Below the pieces are notes generated by a model. That model ran no database searches, had not been told where the DNA came from, and worked only from the letters and a program-made list of their open reading frames with translations. Shown in pieces: positions 57,210-64,000 of a stretch of DNA of 64,000 nucleotides (positions within the stretch are counted from its first letter, which is position 1; each line of letters starts with the position of its first letter). The stretch is from Variovorax paradoxus EPS (GTDB taxonomy: Bacteria; Pseudomonadota; Gammaproteobacteria; Burkholderiales; Burkholderiaceae_C). Where the stretch lies: NCBI RefSeq assembly GCF_000184745.1, contig NC_014931.1, positions 3,100,001 through 3,164,000 of the forward strand. The letters are read 5' to 3'. A program made the position numbers and the translations under genes.

Positions 57210-58001
57210 ATGGATCTGCAACTCGATGGAAAGCTCGCCCTGGTGAGCGGAAGCACCGCCGGCATCGGCTATGCGATTGCGCGCACGCTGGCCGAGGAGG
57301 GCGCAAGCGTGATCGTGAACGGCAGATCGCAGGCGGCGGTCGACGAAGCGGTGGACCGCATCCGCTCGGAAACGCAAGGCACGGTGCTCGGCTATGCCGG
57401 GGACCTCAGCCGGGCGGACGCCGCGGAGGAAGCCGTGCGTTGTCACTCCGGCATCGGCATCCTCGTGAACAACCTGGGCATCTTCGAGGCCAAGGCCTTC
57501 GAAGACATCCCCGATGAAGACTGGCAGCGCTTCTTCGACGTCAACGTGCTGAGCGGCGTTCGCCTTTCGCGCTTGGTGCTGCCGCAGATGAAGCAGGCGA
57601 ACTGGGGCCGGATCATCTTCATCTCGAGCGAAAGCGCCGTGCAGATACCCACCGAGATGATCCACTACGGCATGACGAAGACCGCGCAACTGGCGGTGTC
57701 GCGCGGCCTTGCGGAATCGCTCGCCGGCACGAACATCACGGTGAACAGCGTCCTTCCAGGACCGACGAAATCGCGCGGCGTCGGCGACTTCGTGGAAGGC
57801 ATGGCGCGCTCGAGCGACAAGAGCTTCGCGCAGGTCGAGGCGGAGTTCTTCGATCACGTGCGCCCGACCTCGCTGATCAAGCGCTTCGCCTCGCCGCAGG
57901 AGGTGGCCTCGCTCGTGGCCTACGTGGCAAGTCCGCTCGCCTCGGCGACCACGGGTGCGGCCCTGCGCGTCGACGGCGGTGTCGTCAAGAGCGCCTTTTG
58001 A
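57210..58001 (+). CDS. SDR-family NAD(P)-dependent oxidoreductase
   Basis: 263 residues, classical short-chain dehydrogenase length. The cofactor motif is GSTAGIG (TGxxxGxG variant), with NNLGIF, the catalytic Ser in FISSESA and YGMTK (Tyr153, Lys157). The C-terminus ALRVDGGVVKSAF is typical of this class. NVNGRS after the first strand suggests NADP(H) preference through the Arg, which is a weak inference. Strong AGGAGA ribosome site. Probably co-regulated with the hydrolase at 56119; it may act on an alcohol or diol released by that enzyme. Confidence 0.92.
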   Translation: MDLQLDGKLALVSGSTAGIGYAIARTLAEEGASVIVNGRSQAAVDEAVDRIRSETQGTVLGYAGDLSRADAAEEAVRCHSGIGILVNNLGIFEAKAFEDIPDEDWQRFFDVNVLSGVRLSRLVLPQMKQANWGRIIFISSESAVQIPTEMIHYGMTKTAQLAVSRGLAESLAGTNITVNSVLPGPTKSRGVGDFVEGMARSSDKSFAQVEAEFFDHVRPTSLIKRFASPQEVASLVAYVASPLASATTGAALRVDGGVVKSAF

Positions 58002-58096
58002 GGAGCGTGGCTCGCCGCAGGCTCCAACTTCGTTTCAGCGCGACCCTGTTGACCGCGTCAATGGCGGCAGCAGGCGGCAGCAGGCGGCACAGCGGC

Positions 58097-58387
58097 TCAA
58101 GACTTGACGCGCCCCAGGTGCAGTGCGCCTTTGCGCTCGAGCCGCCGGAGGATCGATCCCAGCGTCGAGTAGGGAATGTCGATCCCCCTGCGGACGAGTT
58201 CGCTGGCCGCCGCCTTGGGCGTGCGAATTTCCGCTGGCAGGTCGGTGACCGCCTTCAACACATCCGCCTCCCGTCCGTGCAGTGTCGGGCGCAGCTGGAT
58301 GAACTGGTTCTCGGGACCCGGGCCCTTGTTGGGCACCACTTCAAGGATGCCTGTGACGCCGGTGCGCTTGCCGCTCTTCAAAGTCAT
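58097..58387 (-). CDS. Small putative winged-helix protein (hypothetical)
   Basis: 96 residues. The composition looks genuine: Lys/Arg-rich N-terminus (TLKSGKRTGVTGILEVV), then READVLKAVTDLPAEIRT, AASELVRRGIDIPYSTLGSILRRLERKGAL. The last stretch reads as a recognition helix plus wing of a winged-helix fold, in the style of BlaI/MarR relatives. No ribosome site is clear upstream of the ATG. Converges with the SDR gene and lies upstream of a pirin gene on the same strand. Family not recognised. Confidence 0.6.
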   Translation of the reverse strand: MTLKSGKRTGVTGILEVVPNKGPGPENQFIQLRPTLHGREADVLKAVTDLPAEIRTPKAAASELVRRGIDIPYSTLGSILRRLERKGALHLGRVKS

Positions 58388-58566
58388 AGCGCCGAAATGT
58401 GCAGGGCGGGCCTGAACGAAGTCTGAATGCGCAAGCTCGGTCCGGCAGGCGACAACGTGGATCGGGACCTGATCGATCGTTTCTCATCGCGGGTGCTTGG
58501 GCCGACGCACTTCGCCCGATACCGGTCTGATCCGGAGTGGGTTGGCGCTGGACAACGTCATGTGCT
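58388..58566. other. Short gene-free gap between the small winged-helix gene and the pirin terminator
   Basis: About 180 bp on the upstream side of the 96-residue gene. It should hold that gene's promoter on the minus strand. I see no clear -35/-10 pair or repeat in it. Confidence 0.3.
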
Positions 58567-58602
58567 GAGCAAACAAGGAGGCCTCCGCTGCAGGAGGCCT
58601 CC
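58567..58602 (-). terminator. Intrinsic terminator after the pirin gene
   Basis: Two copies of the palindrome GGAGGCCTCC (58577-58586 and 58593-58602) separated by GCTGCA form a 10-bp perfect stem. Read on the minus strand it is followed by TTGTTTGCTC, and it starts seven bases after the pirin stop codon. Confidence 0.82.
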
Positions 58603-58608
58603 GAACGC

Positions 58609-59475
58609 TCAGGCAGCCATCCGCCCGAAGCGGCCGCTGTTGAAGTCAGCCACGGCCTGGCGGATCTCGGCCTCGCTGTTCATCACGAACGGGCCATACC
58701 CCACCACGGGCTCGTCGATCGGCTCGCCCGACAGCCACAGCACGGTCGCATCGCTGTTGGCCTCGATCTCCACGCCGCTGCCGGCGCGGTCCAGGTGCAC
58801 CAGTTGCCCTTCGCGCGCAACGGTCGTGCCGTTGACCAGCACCGTGCCGTGCAGGACGACCAGCGCCAGCGTATGGCCTTCCTTCGCGTCGAACCGGCCG
58901 ATGCCGCCCTGGCCGATGCGCAGGTCCCACACGTCCATCGCGGTGAAGGTTTGCGCCGGGCCGCGATGCCCGTCGAATTCCCCGGCAATCACGCGCACCC
59001 GGCCCGCGCCTTCGGGCAGGTCCACCGACGGGATCTGCGCATCCAGCAGGGTCTGGTAGCCCGGCTCGGCCATCTTGTCCTTCGCGGGCAGGTTCACCCA
59101 GAGCTGCACCATCTCGATGGTGCCGCCTCGTTCGGTGAAGCCGCGCGAGTGGAACTCCTCGTGCAGGATGCCGCCGCCGGCGGTCATCCACTGCACGTCG
59201 CCGGGGCCGATCAGCCCGCCCGCGCCGGTGGAATCCTTATGTTCCACCTCGCCCTGGTAGACGATGGTCACGGTCTCGAAACCGCGGTGCGGATGCTGGC
59301 CGACGCCGCGCGGGCGCACCGTCGGCTCGAAGGGTGTCGGTGCCGCGTGGTCGAGCAGCAGGAACGGGCTCAGGTGCTTGCCGAGGCCCTCGTAGCCGAA
59401 CAGCGAGCGCACCGGAAAACCGTCGCCCACCCAGTGCGGACGGGGAGCGCTGTAGACACCGAGGACTTTCTTCAT
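58609..59475 (-). CDS. Pirin-family protein (bicupin)
   Basis: 288 residues. The pirin signature HPHRGFETVTIVYQGEVEH supplies two of the iron-binding histidines, and GGGILHEEFHSRGF follows with a third His and the Glu. The second cupin is shorter, as usual. Some bacterial pirins have quercetinase activity and others act as regulators, so the role is open. I chose the ATG at 59475: AGGAG lies six bases before it but directly abuts the ATG at 59481. Divergent from the LysR gene at 59608, a common arrangement for pirin genes. Confidence 0.92.
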   Translation of the reverse strand: MKKVLGVYSAPRPHWVGDGFPVRSLFGYEGLGKHLSPFLLLDHAAPTPFEPTVRPRGVGQHPHRGFETVTIVYQGEVEHKDSTGAGGLIGPGDVQWMTAGGGILHEEFHSRGFTERGGTIEMVQLWVNLPAKDKMAEPGYQTLLDAQIPSVDLPEGAGRVRVIAGEFDGHRGPAQTFTAMDVWDLRIGQGGIGRFDAKEGHTLALVVLHGTVLVNGTTVAREGQLVHLDRAGSGVEIEANSDATVLWLSGEPIDEPVVGYGPFVMNSEAEIRQAVADFNSGRFGRMAA

Positions 59476-59550
59476 GTTCATCTCCTTTGCGTCGCCAGAA
59501 GGAAGCTCCTGGCCGATGGATAGAGAATATGGGCCGAACGATGAAGGCAG

Positions 59551-59562
59551 TAGTGGGCACTA
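59551..59562. promoter_or_regulatory. Short palindrome between pirin and LysR genes
   Basis: TAGTG/CACTA with a 2-base centre in the 132-bp divergent region, 45 bp upstream of the LysR start. A candidate autoregulatory site for that LysR protein; half-sites of five bases are short, so this is tentative. Confidence 0.35.
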
Positions 59563-59607
59563 TTCGCCATCAGAGTCCTATTCAAGGAACGATGAGGGCG
59601 GTTTGCG

Positions 59608-60510
59608 ATGAAAGACCTGAACGACCTGTACTACTTCGTGCAAGTGGTGGACCACCGCGGCTTCGCGCCGGCCGGGCGCGCGCTGGGCATGCCCAAATCC
59701 AAGCTCAGCCGGCGCATCGCACTGCTGGAAGAGCGCCTGGGCACGCGCCTGATCCAGCGCTCCACGCGGCGCTTCGCCGTCACCGAGACCGGCCAGACCT
59801 ACTACGGCCACTGCAAGGCGATGCTGGTGGAGGCCGATGCCGCCGACGAAGCCATCGCGCTGACCCACGCCGAGCCCTGCGGCATCGTGCGCATGACCTG
59901 CCCGGTGGCGCTGCTCGATGCGCGCATCGCCGACATGCTGGCGGCGTTCATGGTCGCGAATCCGCGCGTGGAGATTCATCTGGAAGAAACCAACCGCCGC
60001 GTGGACGTGGTGGGCGAGGGCATCGACGTGGCCATCCGCGTGCGCCCGCCGCCCATCGAGGACAGCGATCTCGTGATGCGCGTGCTCGCCGAGCGTGGGC
60101 AATGCCTCGTGGCCAGCCCGCGCCTGCTGGCGAACGGTGTCCCCGAGGTGCCCGCCGATCTGGCGGGCCTGCCGAGCATGGACCTGGGTCTGCCGGCGCA
60201 CGAGCACGTGTGGAACCTGATCGGACCGGACGGCACGCAGGCGGCCATCCGCCACCAGCCGCGCCTCATCACGCGCGGCATGCTGGCCCTGCGCGCGGCC
60301 GCCATTGCCGGCGTGGGCGTGGCGCAGTTGCCCTCGATGATGGTGCGCGAGCAGATCGAGCGCGGCGAGCTGGTCCGAGTGATTCCGGGCTGGGCGCCGG
60401 AGCGCGAAATCATCCACGTGGTGTTCGCTTCGCGCCGCGGACTGCTGCCGGCGGTGCGGGCGCTGGTGGACTTTCTTGCGGATCGGTTCCAGGCGCTGGA
60501 TGAAGACTGA
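59608..60510 (+). CDS. LysR-type transcriptional regulator
   Basis: 300 residues. N-terminal helix-turn-helix (DLYYFVQVVDHRGFAPAGRAL, KSKLSRRIALLEERLGTRLI) and a ligand-binding domain with the ETNRRVDVVGEGIDVAIRV segment typical of the subgroup that sits beside pirin or quinone-response genes. ATG has GAGGGCGG upstream. Most likely controls the divergent pirin gene. Confidence 0.93.
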   Translation: MKDLNDLYYFVQVVDHRGFAPAGRALGMPKSKLSRRIALLEERLGTRLIQRSTRRFAVTETGQTYYGHCKAMLVEADAADEAIALTHAEPCGIVRMTCPVALLDARIADMLAAFMVANPRVEIHLEETNRRVDVVGEGIDVAIRVRPPPIEDSDLVMRVLAERGQCLVASPRLLANGVPEVPADLAGLPSMDLGLPAHEHVWNLIGPDGTQAAIRHQPRLITRGMLALRAAAIAGVGVAQLPSMMVREQIERGELVRVIPGWAPEREIIHVVFASRRGLLPAVRALVDFLADRFQALDED

Positions 60511-60596
60511 TCGATCTCGACAACCAGGCTGTTCGCTGGCCTTCGCCGTTGCCGGAGGACTCGTGAAGAGCGCAGCCCGTGCGCGATGATCGACGC

Positions 60597-61202
60597 ATGT
60601 CAGAACAGCTTCTTCTTCCCGGAATCGATCCCCCGCCGCGGCCCCTGCCGCGACCCCGAACCAAGGCACGCCGCAAGGAGCCGCTGCCGCACACGCTCTT
60701 CTTCGCGATCTTTCCGAGTGCCGAGGACGCAGCATCGCTTGCGGCGCTCGGTGCGCAACTCAACGACCGGCATGCGCTGAAGGGAACGCTGAGCGAGGCG
60801 CATCGCCTGCATGTCACGCTGCACGATCTCGGCGGCTACGACACGGTGCCGTGCAAGAAGGTGCAGGCGGCACTCGAAGCGGCCGCTGCAGTGGCGCCGC
60901 CTTCGTTCGACGTCGTCTTCGACCACGCCATGACCTATGCGAACAGCAAGGCCTTCGTGCTGTGCGGCGAAGAGGGCACCGCCGCGCTGGCGGATTTCAG
61001 GCAGCGCCTGGGCGAAGCGCTGGCCGATGCGGGGCTCAAGCCCGACCGCAGCTTCACGCCGCACATGACCCTCGCGTACACGCGGCGCAAGGTCGAGAAG
61101 CACGCCATCGAGCCGGTGCGCTGGACCGCGGGTTCCTTCGCGCTCATCGACAGCCATGTCGGCGAAGGCCTCCACGAAGTGCTGGGGCGCTGGCCCGCAT
61201 GA
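60597..61202 (+). CDS. 2'-5' RNA ligase / 2H phosphoesterase family protein
   Basis: 201 residues of the LigT/ThpR group. Two HxT motifs, HVT at residues 72-74 (RLHVTLHDLGG) and HMT at 156-158 (TPHMTLAY), are spaced as expected for the bilobal 2H fold. The N-terminal 35 residues (SEQLLLPGIDPPPRPLPRPR) are Pro/Arg-rich and probably flexible. In vitro these enzymes open or join 2'-5' RNA bonds or cyclic phosphates; the cellular role is unknown. The ATG at 60597 is chosen because an upstream alternative (60579) adds only a charged six-residue lead. Confidence 0.87.
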   Translation: MSEQLLLPGIDPPPRPLPRPRTKARRKEPLPHTLFFAIFPSAEDAASLAALGAQLNDRHALKGTLSEAHRLHVTLHDLGGYDTVPCKKVQAALEAAAAVAPPSFDVVFDHAMTYANSKAFVLCGEEGTAALADFRQRLGEALADAGLKPDRSFTPHMTLAYTRRKVEKHAIEPVRWTAGSFALIDSHVGEGLHEVLGRWPA

Positions 61203-61276
61203 GCGGTCGACTATCGCGCCGACACGGCCGTGGCCGCGGTCGACCAGTTGGCGCGCCGCTCGCCAATGCCGGGCAG

Positions 61277-62191
61277 CTAGTCCTTGTCCGCAAAGCTGTC
61301 GAACAGCAACCCGCGCAGCCACTGATTCCCGGGATCGCGGTGCACCTTCGCGTGCCAGAACAGGTTGATCGCGATCTGCGGCAGCGCCACCGGGTGAGGG
61401 CGCCACACGAGACCGAAGGGCTCGGCGATGCTTTGCGCCAACCGCTCGGGCACGGTCGCGATCATTCCGCTCGAACGCAGGATGTGGCCGATCGCCACGA
61501 AGTGCGGCACCTTCAGGCGGATTCGGCGGTGGATGCCCTGCGCGGCCATCACGTCGTCGGCCTTGCCGTGGCCCGTGCCGGCGGCCTGCACCAGCACGTG
61601 GTCGGCGGCGCTGAAGTCCTTGAGCGACACGCTGCGCTTGCGCGCGAGCGGATGCGTGCCTGAGAAGAGGCATACGTAGCGCTGCAGGAACAGCCGGCGC
61701 TGGAACACGCCCGCCTTCAGCTGAGGGAGGAGGCCGATGGCGATGTCCACATGCCCGGCTTCGAGCTCGTCGCGCAGGTTCGTCGCAGTGTTGTTGCGCA
61801 GCGTGCTGATCGTCACGCCCGGCGCGGTGGCCGACAGCGCTTCCATCAATCGGGGCGTGAAGTAGATCTCGCCGATGTCGGTCATCGCGAGCGTGAAGCT
61901 GCGGGTGCTCGTGGCGGGGTCGAACACCACCTGCTGATTGAGCGCGGTGTGCAGCGCGCCCATGGCATAGGCGACCGGCTCTGCCAGCTGCAGCGCGAAG
62001 GGCGTCGGCTCCATGCCGCGCGCGGTGCGCAGGAACAGCTCGTCGCCCAGCAGCTTGCGCAAGCGCGCCAGCGCATTGCTGATGGCGGGCTGCGAAAGCC
62101 CGAGCGATTCGGCCACCGCCGAGACGCGCTTCTCGGCCAGCATCCGGTCGAACACCAGCAAGAGGTTGAGGTCGATGTCCTTGAGTTGCAT
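61277..62191 (-). CDS. NagR/NahR/DntR-type LysR regulator
   Basis: 304 residues. The sequence has the hallmarks of the salicylate-responsive NahR/NagR/DntR branch: [21 protein letters not shown], a helix-turn-helix around [67 protein letters not shown] and the closing [16 protein letters not shown]. The ATG has AAAGG upstream. Divergent from a ferredoxin reductase and Rieske oxygenase, exactly the order of the nag operon start (nagR, nagAa, nagG). Expected to activate those genes in response to an aromatic acid. The actual inducer is not proven. Confidence 0.9.
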   Translation of the reverse strand: MQLKDIDLNLLLVFDRMLAEKRVSAVAESLGLSQPAISNALARLRKLLGDELFLRTARGMEPTPFALQLAEPVAYAMGALHTALNQQVVFDPATSTRSFTLAMTDIGEIYFTPRLMEALSATAPGVTISTLRNNTATNLRDELEAGHVDIAIGLLPQLKAGVFQRRLFLQRYVCLFSGTHPLARKRSVSLKDFSAADHVLVQAAGTGHGKADDVMAAQGIHRRIRLKVPHFVAIGHILRSSGMIATVPERLAQSIAEPFGLVWRPHPVALPQIAINLFWHAKVHRDPGNQWLRGLLFDSFADKD

Positions 62192-62203
62192 GCCGGACCT
62201 TTA

Positions 62204-62244
62204 TTCACATCGGTGATGGAGTCGATTCACCAAATTCTATTGGT
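62204..62244. promoter_or_regulatory. NahR/NagR-type operator region
   Basis: ATTCACATCGGTGAT (62204-62218) resembles the published NahR site ATTCACGCTNNTGAT, with three mismatches in the centre and the ATTCAC and TGAT arms intact. A second inverted repeat ACCAA/TTGGT (62229-62233 and 62240-62244) follows. Together they look like the recognition and activation sites of a LysR regulator, 13 bp from the regulator start and upstream of the reductase gene. Confidence 0.7.
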
Positions 62245-62323
62245 CAATCTGCACGGGCCACGCATCATCCGTCCTCAAGAGACAAGCCGGTCCACGATGC
62301 CGGCGCAAAAAGAGAGCCCCGCG

Positions 62324-63313
62324 ATGGACCTGCACATTCACCCCCTTGCTCGCACCCTCCAGGTTCGCCCCGGCGCGAACCTGCTGGAAGTGCTGCGCGA
62401 GCACCATGTGCCGGTGTCGTACAGCTGCATGTCGGGGCGCTGCGGCACCTGCCGCTGCAAGGTGGTGTCGGGCCAGGTGCTCGACGCGGGGCAAGACGCG
62501 GTCCGCCCAGACGGGCAGGGCGAGCGGTATGTGCTGGCCTGCCAGAGCACGCTGACCGAAAGCTGCACCATCGAGATCCCCGAACCCGACGAGGTGGTGG
62601 TGCATCCGGCGCGCATCCTGAAGGCGACGGTGACGGGCATCGACGTGCTCACGCACGACATCCGGCGCCTGCGGCTCAAGCCGAACAAGCCGCTGGAGTT
62701 TTCTCCCGGGCAGTACGCGCAACTGCAGCTCGCGCCCGATCTCGCGCGGCCGTATTCGATGGCCGGCCTGAGCCGCGATGCGGAGCTTGAGTTCCACGTG
62801 CGCAAGGTGCCTGGTGGGCGCGTGACGGCGCACATCTTCGAGCAGTTGCGCGTCGGAGATTCGGTGCGCGTGAGCGGTCCGCTTGGCACGGCCTACCTGC
62901 GCACGAAGCACCGCGGGCCGATGCTCTGTGCAGCCGGCGGCACCGGGCTCGCGCCGATCCTTTCCATCGTGCGCGGTGCTATCGCGAGTGGGCTGATGCA
63001 GCCGATCCATCTGTACCTCGGTGTGCGTTCCGATGCGGACGTGTACGGGCTCGACGAACTGCGCGAACTGCAGGCTCAACACCCGGGCCTGAAGGTGCAC
63101 GTGGTCGTCGTCACCGGCCTCGCGCGCGAAGGCCAGCGCCTGGGCCTCATCACCGATGCCATCCGCGCCGACTGGCCCGGCAGCCTCGATGGCTGGCGCG
63201 CGTACCTCTGCGGCTCGCCGCCGATGGTCGAGGCGGTGACGCAGCTTGTGCGCGCCCGCGGCCTCGCGCCCGAGCAGACCCATGCCGATGCCTTCTACCT
63301 GCAAGGCACCTGA
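62324..63313 (+). CDS. Ferredoxin reductase of a Rieske oxygenase system (NagAa-like)
   Basis: 329 residues. A plant-type 2Fe-2S domain is N-terminal with Cys35, Cys40, Cys43 and Cys73 ([13 protein letters not shown] and LACQS), followed by the FAD domain (RPYSMAG) and the NAD domain ([23 protein letters not shown] near the end). It passes electrons from NAD(P)H to a ferredoxin that feeds the oxygenase. The ATG at 62324 follows AGAGAG; an ATG at 62297 is in frame and possible. The oxygenase gene starts 27 bp downstream. Confidence 0.92.
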   Translation: MDLHIHPLARTLQVRPGANLLEVLREHHVPVSYSCMSGRCGTCRCKVVSGQVLDAGQDAVRPDGQGERYVLACQSTLTESCTIEIPEPDEVVVHPARILKATVTGIDVLTHDIRRLRLKPNKPLEFSPGQYAQLQLAPDLARPYSMAGLSRDAELEFHVRKVPGGRVTAHIFEQLRVGDSVRVSGPLGTAYLRTKHRGPMLCAAGGTGLAPILSIVRGAIASGLMQPIHLYLGVRSDADVYGLDELRELQAQHPGLKVHVVVVTGLAREGQRLGLITDAIRADWPGSLDGWRAYLCGSPPMVEAVTQLVRARGLAPEQTHADAFYLQGT

Positions 63314-63340
63314 AGAATCCAGAAGACAAGGAGACCCGCG

Positions 63341-64000
63341 ATGACCACGCAACCCGTGTTCCCCATCGAGCTTCGATGGGAGAACGACAAGACCAGCCGC
63401 ATTCCCTTCATGGCCTACACCGACGAGGCGCTGCACAAGAAGGAGCTGCAGCGCTTCTTCTACGAGAAGCACTGGTGCTACGTCGGCCTCGAAGCGGAGA
63501 TTCCGAACCCGGGCGATTTCAAGCGCACCGCCATCGGTGAGCGCTCGGTCGTCATGTCGCGCGACGAGGAGGGCGCGATCCATGTGTTCGAGAACGTCTG
63601 CGCGCACCGTGGCATGCAGTTCTGCCGCGAGCGCCACGGCAACAAGAAAGAATTCGTCTGCCCGTACCACCAGTGGAATTACACGCTCAAGGGCGACCTG
63701 CAGGGCGTGCCGTTCCGACGCGGCGTGAAGCAGGACGGCAAGGTCCACGGCGGCATGCCCGCGGACTTCAAGACCGAGGAGCACGGGCTCAACAAGCTCA
63801 AGGTGGCCTCGCGCGGCGGCGTGGTGTTCGCGTCGTTCGACCATGACGTCGAGTCGTTCGAAGACTTCCTCGGCCCCGACATCCTTCACTACTTCGACCG
63901 CCTCTTCGACGGCCGCAAGCTCACCATCCTCGGTTACAGCCGCCAGCGCATTCCGGGCAACTGGAAGCTGATGCAGGAGAACATCAAGGACCCGTACCAC
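63341..64000 (+). CDS. Rieske aromatic-ring hydroxylase large subunit (NagG-like), partial
   Basis: The first 220 residues are present; the rest is beyond the right edge. Rieske 2Fe-2S ligands are CxH (Cys87, His89) and CxxH (Cys107, His110), spaced CxH-x17-CxxH (VCAHRGMQFC and VCPYHQWNY). The last visible residues GNWKLMQENIKDPYH begin the catalytic domain, and the mononuclear iron facial triad begins near this point. Together with the reductase and the NagR-type regulator it resembles salicylate 5-hydroxylase or anthranilate-type oxygenases. Substrate cannot be fixed from the fragment. A strong AAGGAG precedes the ATG. Confidence 0.92.
   Translation, partial: MTTQPVFPIELRWENDKTSRIPFMAYTDEALHKKELQRFFYEKHWCYVGLEAEIPNPGDFKRTAIGERSVVMSRDEEGAIHVFENVCAHRGMQFCRERHGNKKEFVCPYHQWNYTLKGDLQGVPFRRGVKQDGKVHGGMPADFKTEEHGLNKLKVASRGGVVFASFDHDVESFEDFLGPDILHYFDRLFDGRKLTILGYSRQRIPGNWKLMQENIKDPYH

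Overview
The window is G+C-rich, gene-dense DNA with long polycistronic runs, ATGA/GTGA start-stop overlaps and gene types that suggest a beta-proteobacterium of the Burkholderiales, most likely a Variovorax-like member of the Comamonadaceae. That placement is inference from gene content and style; no rRNA or marker gene is present.

Layout. (1) 1-6572, minus strand: most of a hybrid NRPS/type I PKS gene (adenylation, carrier, ketosynthase, malonyl-type acyltransferase, carrier, class III aminotransferase), cut by the left edge. (2) 6573-9636: an A+T-richer leader of about 510 bp, a SAM methyltransferase with a clear intrinsic terminator, and a sigma54-dependent response regulator. (3) 9890-54968: a complete type VI secretion system (T6SS). 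The core gene block tssA-B-C-hcp-tagJ-tssE-F-G-clpV (17953-29174) runs on the plus strand, and tssJ-K-L-M-tagF-ppkA (45163-54968) completes the envelope complex and the kinase arm. The phosphatase, FHA protein and a lipoprotein (41726-45020) lie on the minus strand between them. (4) 55063-64000: ordinary metabolic and regulatory genes. These are a LysR regulator divergent from an alpha/beta hydrolase and an SDR, a pirin divergent from a second LysR, a 2H phosphoesterase, and a NagR/NahR-type LysR divergent from a ferredoxin reductase and a Rieske oxygenase that runs off the right edge.

The most striking part is the T6SS spike and cargo region. A six-part unit (vgrG, single-membrane-span protein, DUF2169 protein fused to pentapeptide repeats, second pentapeptide protein, DUF3540 protein, DUF4150 PAAR-like tip) occurs twice. 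One copy is on the minus strand at 9890-17610 and the other on the plus strand at 29208-41680, on either side of the core block. The second unit carries three tandem vgrG genes. Two of these share about 1.8 kb of almost identical DNA and then differ in their 3' tails, and the third carries a short patch of the same sequence, as expected from recent duplication and gene conversion. Neither unit contains a toxin or immunity gene that I can recognise.

How the parts would work together: TssJLM and TssK form the membrane complex and baseplate contact, TssEFG with VgrG form the baseplate, TssBC the sheath, Hcp the tube, and ClpV recycles the sheath. PpkA, PppA, Fha and TagF form the post-translational on/off switch. 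By analogy with characterised DUF2169/DUF4150 pairs, the two flanking units would load the VgrG spike. No tRNA, rRNA, CRISPR array, transposase or phage gene was seen.
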